Below are positions 1 to 8,100 of a stretch of DNA of 29,681 nucleotides, one piece after another. A program made the position numbers and the translations under genes. The DNA is taken from NCBI GenBank assembly GCA_937915785.1, contig CALGGY010000125.1:1-29681 (forward strand). Direction: 5' to 3'. The notes below the pieces were generated by a model. It worked only from the letters and a program-made list of their open reading frames with translations. It searched no databases and had not been told where the DNA came from. This stretch comes from an uncultured Bacteroidales bacterium. Lineage in GTDB: Bacteria; Bacteroidota; Bacteroidia; Bacteroidales; P3. The first letter of the stretch is position 1; the number at the start of each line of letters is the position of its first letter.

Positions 1-279
1 TCCGAATGAATCGGGCACTTCTCCACTGTTTTTCTGCCAGCATGTTCATTTTTTTAACTTGCGAATTTTAGGAAACAACAAAATAAATGTCGTAAATGGC
101 ATTTTGGACACGCTTAACTTTGCCGACCCTACTTCTATTGAGCTTTGTTTTTATTGTGAATAAAAAGTAGTTTTTATTTGAAGTAAAAACGCACCTTTTC
201 CCGATTGGTTCTGAGTATTGTTTGTGGGTCAAATTATTTCATGGAACAGACAGAAAGTCGACCGATTTGCCGTTAATTA
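1..279. other. Left-edge non-coding stretch, possible start of a truncated gene
   Basis: No convincing complete gene is seen here. On the minus strand an ATG at 49-47 opens a frame that runs off the left edge after only 16 residues, so it may be the start of a gene lying outside the window, but it cannot be identified. On the plus strand TAACTTTG at 115-122 resembles a Bacteroidota -7 element, but there is no matching TTTG upstream and no gene follows it in that direction. The stretch at 150-210 is AT-rich with short complementary runs, but is not a clear terminator. Confidence 0.3.
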
Positions 280-1026
280 TCAGAGTGTTATGCTGAGGTT
301 TAGGCCAACGGCATAACCACTCACGATACTCGAGGTTGAGGTTTTTAGTAAAGCGGGTCTGGCTATAATGTTGCCAGACAAAGTGCGGTTGTTGTATTGT
401 TCCACAAGCCAATTCAGCCTGCCACGTCCAATGCCTTTGATTATATAACCAATGGGCAGGCAGATGCTACCGATGGTTGAAAATACAATTTGGGTTATTG
501 AAAATAATAGCGTGTTGCTGTAATTTGCATGTGACTGGTATTTCATCTCTGTGGAAAAAAAAGCCAGCAAGTAGTTGGTCCAGCCAATTGCTATTAGCCC
601 CGACCCTCTGTTGTACTGACTTTGAGCCGACCGGTATGTGATGAAATCGTCGGGAGCGAGGATGTTGCCCAACGATTTGTTGTCGAGAATTCTTCCATTG
701 AGTGTAAGTTGTTCCCTGTGCAAGGAGACTATCCCAACGAGTTGTGATTGTTTGGCTATGACGTGTTCTGTTCGTGAAGTGGTTGTCCCGAATACATCCC
801 TTTCGCCATTGTGATATTTTATCTCTTTTGTGGATGCAACGGTTGACAAATAGGTGGGGCCCTCCAAATTGCTCCATTTTTTATATTCTATTTCGTTTGG
901 ACCCACTTTCAGCACTTTTACTGCCAGTTTGTCGCCATTGTGCATCGTAATGGTATCCTGTGCGAGTGAGGTTTTCGCAAAAACAAGTATTGTTGTGGCA
1001 AGTAGCAAATAGTGGTTGAGATTCAT
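280..1026 (-). CDS. Exported YKK/GPTY-type protein with two hydrophobic segments
   Basis: A 248-residue protein of unknown function. Residues 1-22 form a signal peptide ending in SLAQ. The mature N-terminus (about 24-80) carries the pattern DTITMHNGDKL, IEYKKWSNLEGPTYL, then KEIKYHNGE. I recognise this as a small module common in exported Bacteroidota proteins, where a D-G-x-x-x-x-x-K-V turn precedes YKK and GPTY. The C-terminal half has two hydrophobic stretches (around 143-160 and 172-198), suggesting anchoring in a membrane. It is the last of three minus-strand genes, 19 bases after the preceding lipoprotein gene, so probably co-transcribed. The function is not known, and other homologs of this module have been given no role that I can assert. 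Confidence 0.7.
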   Translation of the reverse strand: MNLNHYLLLATTILVFAKTSLAQDTITMHNGDKLAVKVLKVGPNEIEYKKWSNLEGPTYLSTVASTKEIKYHNGERDVFGTTTSRTEHVIAKQSQLVGIVSLHREQLTLNGRILDNKSLGNILAPDDFITYRSAQSQYNRGSGLIAIGWTNYLLAFFSTEMKYQSHANYSNTLLFSITQIVFSTIGSICLPIGYIIKGIGRGRLNWLVEQYNNRTLSGNIIARPALLKTSTSSIVSGYAVGLNLSITL

Positions 1027-1045
1027 GTTTTTTAGTGTGTTGTTC

Positions 1046-1627
1046 TTATTTGCTTATTTCTTTTATTTTTTGCTGAGCTTTTTGGATAATGGCAATAAGT
1101 TCTTCCAACTCTTGGTCGCTTATTGTTATTGTACTGTTTGATTTGAAGTAATCAACACTCAATTCCACTTTCCAAGGTTTGCCTTTTGTAGCGTAAGCTA
1201 ATATGCGGATGTCGTCTATTGTCACATATGCATATTGTTCTCCGTGTTCGACAGAGCTTTTTATGTTTGAACGAATGGTTTTAATTGCGTTAATGAAGTA
1301 CTGGCATTCCGATTCGAGCATACGAGCATCCTCCCATGAATAAAAGTATTGTCCGCCACAATCCTTCCGGAAATTGACAACAGACAACGATTCATTGTCT
1401 GTAGTTACTTTCTGGACACTTATGGCCACTGTTTTTATTTCACCAATATCATAAATATCCAAGTGAGCAAGTTTTCCGCAGAATAGAATGCTGTCAATTT
1501 TGTGCACCTCGGTTTTCAGAGAATCTATAGTGTTTTTTGTGCCGTTAATTTCAGGTTCTTTGTCGTTGCCGCAAGCAGATAAAAGAGCAATGCACACGCA
1601 TGTGATGCAAATCATTATGTTTTTCAT
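1046..1627 (-). CDS. Predicted lipoprotein, unknown function
   Basis: A 193-residue protein. It begins with a lipoprotein signal peptide whose lipobox is LLSAC, with the lipidated cysteine at residue 19, followed by charged residues (GNDKEPE). A short coiled-coil-like segment (about 29-48, TKNTIDSLKTEVHKIDSI) follows. The rest is mixed alpha/beta, with a lysine/glutamate-rich helix at the C-terminus (about 172-193). No known domain was recognised. It lies between an Ig-like lipoprotein gene (49 bases upstream) and the exported protein at 280-1026, consistent with one envelope operon of three genes. Confidence 0.7.
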   Translation of the reverse strand: MKNIMICITCVCIALLSACGNDKEPEINGTKNTIDSLKTEVHKIDSILFCGKLAHLDIYDIGEIKTVAISVQKVTTDNESLSVVNFRKDCGGQYFYSWEDARMLESECQYFINAIKTIRSNIKSSVEHGEQYAYVTIDDIRILAYATKGKPWKVELSVDYFKSNSTITISDQELEELIAIIQKAQQKIKEISK

Positions 1628-1676
1628 TGTCGGGATATTATTTATAGTGTTATCAATTAGTGTTAAAAATATACAA

Positions 1677-2330
1677 TTATTTTTCAGAGTAAAAAACTGC
1701 CCAATAGGTGCTGTTGTAGTATTTCAGAATAACCATTGTGGTGGCATCGGTCATACTGTTACCATCCAAGAAAATGAACGATGTTCCTTCCTTGTACATA
1801 AATTTGTATCTCTCACTTAAATGGTCAACAACTTGGTTCGTGTAAGATGTTTTAACCATCAACAATGCAGACGTCAAACTTCCGTTAGTGAAGGTATAAA
1901 CTAAATAAGGCGCAATGCCATTTCCAGTCTCATATGTATAATTGCCTTCCGATGTTTGTTGATAATTTGATCCAGCTTTTGAAAAGACTTGAGCCCTATT
2001 CCATCCCCACTGTGTTATTGGGTCTTCAAACAAATTGACATTGGCTTGAACTATGACTCTGCAACTGCCATCGGCACAACTCACCGTACATTCTCCAACA
2101 TGCTGTCCCGTAATAACTCCATTGCCATTTACGGATGCTACAAATGTTTTGTTCGAAGACCATGATTGAGTAGAACCCAAATCATAAGTTTGGCCAACTT
2201 TGACATGAATTTGGCTTGGTATGTTAACTCGTTTGACATCTCCTTCTTTCTCGCACCCAACCATTACTGATGCCACAATTGCCGCTGCGGCAACAAGCGC
2301 CATAATCCTTTTAAAAATGCTATTTTTCAT
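1677..2330 (-). CDS. Lipoprotein with bacterial Ig-like (Big_2-type) domain
   Basis: A 217-residue protein. Residues 1-26 form a lipoprotein signal peptide with lipobox VMVGC. Residues about 36-95 resemble a bacterial Ig-like group 2 domain: a VKVGQTYDL strand, WSSNKTFVASVNGNGVITG in the usual position of the W-x-S-S/V-A-x-V-x-x-x-G-x-I-x-G pattern, then a short GECTVSCADGSCRVIV end. The domain has two extra cysteines. The C-terminal 110 residues are of unknown type, rich in Tyr, Ser and Thr. It is the first gene of the minus-strand group 2330-280 and is preceded by a Bacteroidota -7 element at 2374-2381. It is probably surface or periplasmic; the partner is unknown. Confidence 0.75.
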   Translation of the reverse strand: MKNSIFKRIMALVAAAAIVASVMVGCEKEGDVKRVNIPSQIHVKVGQTYDLGSTQSWSSNKTFVASVNGNGVITGQHVGECTVSCADGSCRVIVQANVNLFEDPITQWGWNRAQVFSKAGSNYQQTSEGNYTYETGNGIAPYLVYTFTNGSLTSALLMVKTSYTNQVVDHLSERYKFMYKEGTSFIFLDGNSMTDATTMVILKYYNSTYWAVFYSEK

Positions 2331-2373
2331 TTTTTCAATGTATTAAAAATATTTTCTCCTATTTTTCCGTCTG

Positions 2374-2381
2374 CAAAAATA
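2374..2381 (-). promoter_or_regulatory. Bacteroidota -7 promoter element (TATTTTTG) for the 2330-280 group
   Basis: Read on the minus strand the bases are TATTTTTG followed by CA, matching TAnnTTTG. No good TTTG is seen 19-21 bases upstream. It lies 43 bases before the start codon of the Ig-like lipoprotein gene. Confidence 0.5.
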
Positions 2382-2477
2382 CATCGCCAGCCGAAGAAAA
2401 ACTAACACGTTCTAATGGTTGGCAACCGTCGGCAAACCAACGATATACGCCGAACGCCGCAGTTCTTTGTCCAAAAC

Positions 2478-2508
2478 TTTGCCGTTTCGATAAATTTTAG
2501 TACCTTTG
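2478..2508 (+). promoter_or_regulatory. Bacteroidota promoter, TTTG-N19-TACCTTTG
   Basis: TTTG at 2478-2481 and TACCTTTG at 2501-2508 are separated by exactly 19 bases, a full match to the Bacteroidota housekeeping promoter. It lies 72 bases upstream of the ATG at 2581 and should drive the two overlapping plus-strand genes. Confidence 0.8.
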
Positions 2509-2580
2509 CAATAGGCTTACAACCGCTGTGTGTTGGCCCAAAACCGAAGTAAAAATCATTGTAATACAAACTTATACAAA

Positions 2581-2994
2581 ATGAGCGACGATAAATCTTC
2601 GAAAACCGTAACTGCGTTCAGCAAACTGTTTATGAGGCTGTCGGTGATAGGCATCGGCTTGTATCTTATATTCTGTTCTTTGTCCGTTCTTATTATTGGC
2701 GAGGATTTTTATGACGGGACCTACATGGTGATTTTGGAGGCATGCCTGTGTCTGGCCATAAGCGCGCAAGGTCCGTATCACTGCAAGTACCTCCGCTGGA
2801 CGGCCTACGGCATTCTGGTGTCCGACACCCTTGCCTTTCTCGATCACCATTTCGATTTTCTCCCCTACAGCATGTATACAGCCATCCCGGTAGTGATTAT
2901 TCTTATAGGGCTTGTAATCTCGCTCACTCTTGCCCTGAGGCATTATATAAAAGTACGAAAACTGAAACGCAAATGGCAAAATCAGCAATCATGA
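2581..2994 (+). CDS. Small four-helix inner-membrane protein, unknown function
   Basis: A 137-residue protein. An in-frame upstream ATG at 2530 exists, but the stretch before 2581 reads like leader sequence and the promoter lies at 2478-2508, so ATG 2581 (MSDDKSSKTV) is preferred. About four hydrophobic segments are visible (near 17-40, 46-61, 69-86 and 97-117), ending in a basic cytoplasmic tail (HYIKVRKLKRKWQ). The strongly positive tail suggests a cytoplasmic C-terminus. Its stop codon overlaps the next gene as ATGA, so the two are probably translationally coupled. No known domain was recognised. Confidence 0.75.
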   Translation: MSDDKSSKTVTAFSKLFMRLSVIGIGLYLIFCSLSVLIIGEDFYDGTYMVILEACLCLAISAQGPYHCKYLRWTAYGILVSDTLAFLDHHFDFLPYSMYTAIPVVIILIGLVISLTLALRHYIKVRKLKRKWQNQQS

Positions 2995-3314
2995 CCTTGG
3001 TTCGGGAAACCCTGAGCCGCTGGATAAACCAGATAGACAACGACGAGTGCAACGAGGACTACGTGGCTTCCGTGGTGAAAAAGCTCGACCTCGAAAGCGG
3101 CGGCGGATTCGACAAAAACTCGTTTGTAACCTACGACGAGGGGATGCGGATTCTTGGCATACGCTCGCGCGAGAAGTTTGCCCGCATCATGCGCGAAAAC
3201 GGCTGCAAGCAGCAAAAGATAAACAACCGCACCGTGGGCTTCCTGCGCAGCGAGGTGGAGGGGGTGGCGCACAAACTGGGTCTGCCCGACGCCGGCCAAA
3301 CGTTCGCCGAATGA
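2991..3314 (+). CDS. Small helix-turn-helix-like protein
   Basis: With the start at ATG 2991, which overlaps the upstream stop as ATGA, the product is 107 residues. An alternative in-frame ATG at 2973 would add six residues. Residues about 46-96 (VTYDEGMRILGIRSREKF, then a basic stretch and a second helical region) look like an excisionase/MerR-type winged helix: a strand, a helix ending in a turn, then a recognition helix with R58, R60 and K62. This is inference from pattern, not a confident family call. It could regulate its own operon or sense something through the membrane protein encoded just upstream. An intrinsic terminator follows at 3336-3363. Confidence 0.65.
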   Translation: MTLVRETLSRWINQIDNDECNEDYVASVVKKLDLESGGGFDKNSFVTYDEGMRILGIRSREKFARIMRENGCKQQKINNRTVGFLRSEVEGVAHKLGLPDAGQTFAE

Positions 3315-3323
3315 CCCGCGTCG

Positions 3324-4913
3324 TTATTCGTCGCCGCCATTTTCCCAGAAAATGGCATTTTTTATACCTAACGACTTGGGATCGAACTTGGGTTCGAAGC
3401 CTTGTTTTTTCTGACGTTCGTAGTCTTTCAGCGCACGCAGGGCATTGGGCGAGAGCAGCAGTATGGCCACTATGTTTATCCATGCCATGGCCCCCACGCC
3501 AATGTCGCCTATTGTCCACACAATGCCGCTGCCCACTATTGAGCCCACAAACACGGCACCTGTGGTGCAGATGCGCAATATCCATATCACTATCTTTTCG
3601 CCGCGGTCGTCACCGAAATTCATGTCGGCACGCTCAAGCTCGGCAAGGCGTTCGGGATGTTTTCTGTATATGCGCCGGCGCCAGCGGTTGAACAGGTACA
3701 CAAGGTTGGTTTCGGCATAGTAGTAGTACGCCATTATGGTGGTGAAAGCGAAGAAAAACAACGCTATGGAAATAATGATGTCTCCGGCCTGTTTGCCCAC
3801 AAAGGTGCCTATGGCTCCTGTGGTGTAGAACACTCCCGGTTCGCCTTGTGGAGCGTCGGGATTTTGCAGCAGATAGGTAACCACTGCACCGTTGGAGGTC
3901 TGTTCCACGGAGTCTATGATGTTGTACGTATTGCAGGCGAGAATCATCATTGCTGTGGCGGTGCACACCAGCAGGGTGTCGATATATACCGAGAAAGCCT
4001 GCACCAGCCCCTGTTTCACAGGGTGGCTCACTTTGGCGGCGGCGGCCACAATAGGTCCGGTGCCTTGTCCGGCCTCGTTGCTGTAAATGCCACGTTTCAC
4101 TCCCCAAGCAATGGTGCTGCCCAGCAGTGCTCCGCCCACCTCGTTGATACCCACGGCGCCGCGCAGCATCTGCATAAAAACGTCGGGAACAATGCGGTAG
4201 TTGATGGCCAGCACCACCAGCGACAGCAGTATGTAGATAACCGCCATAACGGGCGCCACTATCTGCGCCACATTGGCAATGCGTTTCACCCCGCCAATAA
4301 TCACGAGGGCTATAAGCACGGCCACCACAAGTCCCACCACCCACACTTCCACACCGAAGGATTGCGCGCACGAAAGGGCTATGCCGTTGCACTGCACAGG
4401 GGGCAGGAAAACACCGCAGGCAAGGGCGGCAAGCACGGCAAAGATGCATCCGAACACCTTGGATCGCAGACCGTTTTCGATGTAGTAAGCCGGGCCGCCG
4501 CGGAACTGACCGTTGTGGTTTTCCTTGTATATCTGCGCAAGGGTGGCCTCCACAAAAGCGCTTCCGGCTCCGAAGAAAGCTATTATCCACATCCACACAA
4601 TGGCGCCCGGCCCGCCGAAACCGATGGCCGTGGCCACGCCAACAATGTTGCCCGTGCCCACACGCCCCGAAAGGGCCATGGCAAAAGCCTGAAACGACGA
4701 TATGCCCACCTTTTTCTTGTCCTTGCCGGCACTGCCAAACAGCAACCGAACCATCTCGCGGAAACGCCTCACCTGCACAAAGCGTGTGCGCAGGGTGAAA
4801 TAAAGTCCCGCCACAAGGCACAAGCCCACCAGCGCCAGACTCCACACCCAACTATAGAGGGTTTCTACTGCTTTGGCAAGCCAATCGCCTGCCCCGATAA
4901 AGAAATTGCTCAT
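3324..4913 (-). CDS. AGCS-family sodium:alanine/glycine symporter
   Basis: A 529-residue polytopic inner-membrane carrier of the alanine or glycine:cation symporter family (Na_Ala_symp). These take up small neutral amino acids driven by Na+ (sometimes H+). Family signatures are present: GTGNIVGVATAI (about 87-98), GGPAYYIENG (about 139-148) and KRGIYSNEAGQGTGPIVAA (about 274-292), where most relatives have NEAGMGSAP. About ten hydrophobic segments are visible, and the length is a little above the usual 450-490 because of the C-terminal tail. A -7 element sits at 4933-4940. The gene converges on the plus-strand pair ending at 3314 with only 9 bases between stops. The exact substrate cannot be told from the sequence. 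Confidence 0.93.
   Translation of the reverse strand: MSNFFIGAGDWLAKAVETLYSWVWSLALVGLCLVAGLYFTLRTRFVQVRRFREMVRLLFGSAGKDKKKVGISSFQAFAMALSGRVGTGNIVGVATAIGFGGPGAIVWMWIIAFFGAGSAFVEATLAQIYKENHNGQFRGGPAYYIENGLRSKVFGCIFAVLAALACGVFLPPVQCNGIALSCAQSFGVEVWVVGLVVAVLIALVIIGGVKRIANVAQIVAPVMAVIYILLSLVVLAINYRIVPDVFMQMLRGAVGINEVGGALLGSTIAWGVKRGIYSNEAGQGTGPIVAAAAKVSHPVKQGLVQAFSVYIDTLLVCTATAMMILACNTYNIIDSVEQTSNGAVVTYLLQNPDAPQGEPGVFYTTGAIGTFVGKQAGDIIISIALFFFAFTTIMAYYYYAETNLVYLFNRWRRRIYRKHPERLAELERADMNFGDDRGEKIVIWILRICTTGAVFVGSIVGSGIVWTIGDIGVGAMAWINIVAILLLSPNALRALKDYERQKKQGFEPKFDPKSLGIKNAIFWENGGDE
3336..3363 (+). terminator. Intrinsic terminator inside the 3' end of the convergent symporter gene
   Basis: GCCATTTT (3336-3343) and AAAATGGC (3349-3356) form a perfect 8-bp stem with a 5-base loop, followed by six T residues at 3358-3363. 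It would end plus-strand transcription of the 2581-3314 pair. It lies wholly within the last codons of the symporter gene on the other strand. Confidence 0.7.
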
Positions 4914-4932
4914 AAATGTAGTTTAACGTTTG

Positions 4933-4940
4933 CAAATTTA
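4933..4940 (-). promoter_or_regulatory. Bacteroidota -7 element (TAAATTTG) for the AGCS symporter gene
   Basis: On the minus strand TAAATTTG followed by CA lies 19 bases before the ATG at 4913. The -33 position has no clear TTTG. The element is divergent from the glucan synthase promoter at 5025-5055. Confidence 0.5.
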
Positions 4941-5024
4941 CGAAAAATAATTGTCTTTTCGCATCACTCATGCAAAAAATGCCGTGATACTTCGTTTGTC
5001 ACCAAAAAACCAGTACGCTTTTAT

Positions 5025-5055
5025 TTTGAAATGTCGTCGGTTTTTTGTATTTTTG
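5025..5055 (+). promoter_or_regulatory. Bacteroidota promoter, TTTG-N19-TATTTTTG
   Basis: TTTG at 5025-5028 and TATTTTTG at 5048-5055 are separated by 19 bases. It lies 54 bases before ATG 5110 and supports that start rather than the in-frame ATG at 4951, which is upstream of the promoter. Confidence 0.8.
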
Positions 5056-5109
5056 CAGATTGGTTTGTCCCGAAAGGGCAATACATTTTCACAGATAATC
5101 CGCACAACG

Positions 5110-8100
5110 ATGAAAAGCACGTACAAAATATTTACCGAAAGTGTGAAAGCCATCACAAAATATTATGTTTTGTTGGTGGAAGAAACTAAAAGTCAGCGAC
5201 TTGTGGGCAGTACCAACGAGTGGGTGCTCGACAACTACTACATGATAAGCGAGCAGGAAAAAGTGCTGAAAGTGGAGCTCAAAGGTGTGGAAAGGGGCCG
5301 TATGAAAGTGGGCAAGCAGCGCACCGAAGTGCTTTGGCGACTGATGGAGAGTTTCCTGAAACGCAACCATTATTTTGTCGATAAAACATTGATGTTCCGC
5401 TACTTGAGCCAAGTACAGGTATCGCAGAAAGATTATCTTCCGTACCCCGAAGTGTGTGCCCTGCTGCCATTGGTAAAAGCCATTCTCATCAGCCAATTGG
5501 CCGAGCTTTGCCGCCAGCTCGAGGCCGACAAGGCCTATCATTACAAGCTCACCGACAAAAGCAACGCCGACTTGGACAATCTGAACCGCGTGGCACAGCA
5601 GAACTTGCAGATGATGAACATCTTCAACTCGCTGAAAAAAATGACCAAGCTGCCGGTGGCCGAACTGCTCGACGCCGTGAGTTTCTCCGAACGTATGCTG
5701 AAAGCCGAAAAAGCGGGCATGTACGACCAGATGTACGACAAAACCAAGGACGACTACCGCGCCATGATAGTGCGGCTGTGCAAAAAGCATAAGGCCGACG
5801 AGCACACTTTTGTTAAAAACCTTGTAGCCACCGCCGACGAAAAAGGCGAGCACGTGGGCTGGCAACTGTTCACGCCCAAACGCTGGAAAATGCGCTCGCA
5901 CTTGTATGTGTGGATAGTGGCGCTGGCATCGCTGACATTGGCCACCCTGTTTGCCTTGTGGGCTACCTTGCCGCAGGGGCAATGGTGGCTTACGGCAATA
6001 GTGGCACTGCTGCTCACCGTGCCCATGAGCCAAGTGGTGATAGACCTTTTCAACTGGCTGCTGGGCAAGTTGCACAAACCGCGTGGCACTTTCAAACTGA
6101 AATTCAAGGACGGACTGATACCCGAACAGTACGCCACCATGGTGATAATGCCCACCATTCTGAAAAACAGACAAAAAACGGTGGAACTGCTCGATCAGCT
6201 GGAGGTGTATTACCTCTCCAATGTCAACCGGGCCTCGGAGGGCAAACGCCTCGAAAACCGTCCGCAAAACATTTTCTACACCCTTGTGGGCGATGCCGCG
6301 GCCTACTCCACCGCCGACGCACCGTGGGACGACGAGGTGGCCGCCGCAGGACTTGCCAAAGTGCAGGAACTCAACGAAAAATACGGTGCACCGATTTTCA
6401 ATTTCGTATATCGACGCCGCGCGTGGAGCGATGGCGAACAGTCGTGGCTGGGACACGAACGCAAACGTGGCGCCATACTGCATTTCAACGACCTGCTTCT
6501 GGGCAAATCCTCCGATGCCGAGAACCAACAACGGTTCCGCTGCCAGACTATCAGTCAGTGGCGGCAACAGGCGGTGCCCGACATACAGTTTGTCATCACG
6601 CTCGACACCGACACCGAGCTGGTGCTCTATTCGGCACAAAAGCTTATCGGCGCTATGGCACACCCGCTGAACCGTGCCAAACTCAGTGCCGACGGACGCC
6701 GCGTGGACTCCGGCTACGGCATCATGCAGCCGCGCGTCAACGTCGATGTGGAGGTTACCAACAAAAGCCGCTACGCACAACTCTTCGCCGGACTTGGCGG
6801 TCTCGACGTTTACACCACCGCCAGTTTCGAGCTTTATCAGGATATTTTCAACGAGGGCACCTTCTGCGGCAAGGGCATCTACGACCTGAAAGTGTTTCAG
6901 CAGGTGCTGAAAGGCACTTTCCCCGAAAATCTTATCCTCAGCCACGACCTTATCGAAGGCTGCCACATACGTTGCGGACTTATCAACGACATAGAGCTTT
7001 TCGACGACAACCCATCCAACTACATCGACGACGCCAAACGCCACCACCGCTGGACCCGCGGCGACTGGCAGATAATTGGCTGGCTGCGCAACCATGTACG
7101 CAACGAAAACGGCGACCGCGTAAAAAATCAGGTCAACGCCATTGGCCGATGGAAAATTTTCGACAACCTGCGCCGCTCCATGCTCAGCTTGGCGCTGATG
7201 TTAGTGCTGTTTGTAGGCTTTTCGGGCATCACCGGCCTGCATCCAGTATGGTTCCTGCTGGTGGCTCTGGTGGCTGTGGCCAGCCCCATAGTTTTCTTTA
7301 TCATCGGGCAGATAACCACCATGCCGCGCTTTGGCAAGCGTTACCGCTATTACATGACCCTGATGCGCGGATTCCGCGTTATTGTGTACCGCTCGCTGGT
7401 TCAGTTTGCTCTGCTGCCCAAAGAGACGTGGATGTACACCGATGCCGCCGTGCGTGCATGCTATCGTATGGCGTTCAGCCACAGAAATTTGCTCAACTGG
7501 ATAACCAGCGACGAGGCCGCCAAGAGCACCAAAGGCACCTTGGGCGACTATATCGGTAAATTTTGGTTCAACTACGTGGCAGCCGCCGTCATAGTGCTCT
7601 GTTTCTGCCTTGCACATGGCAACGGGTTCGACATTGCCGCCGCGCTGTTCTGTGTCCTGATGTGGTGCATGGCGCCTTTCATGATGTATTGGCTTGGCAA
7701 AAAATTCTCGCACGACAAAAACAGCCTCTCCGAAAAGGAAAACGCCGATGTGAGGAAAATAGCCGAGGACACATGGCATTTCTTCGACAGCCTTATTACC
7801 GAGGAACATAACTGGCTGATACCCGACAACTACCAGCTTAACCGCGAAAACCGCACCGACTACAAAACCTCGCCAACCAATATCGGGTACTCGCTTACCG
7901 CCGTTATCAGCGCCGCGCAGCTGGGATTTATAACACACTCCCAAGCCGTTGGACGCATGGAGCATATCATCGACACCGTGTGCCGACTGGAGAAATGGAA
8001 CGGACATCTGTACAACTGGTACAGCGTGAGCACCCTCAAGGCACTGCCCAATTTCTTCATCAGCACCTGCGACAGCGGCAATTTTGTGGCTTGCCTCTAT

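Noticed and set aside
4951..5109. Upstream extension of the glucan synthase frame to ATG 4951
   Set aside because: A perfect promoter (5025-5055) lies inside it, and the extension reads as non-coding leader, so ATG 5110 is preferred.
3657..5189. 510-residue plus-strand frame and 405-residue minus-strand frame over the symporter gene
   Set aside because: Shadows of the AGCS gene: rich in His, Arg and Cys with no recognisable domain, and in the other frames of a clear family member.
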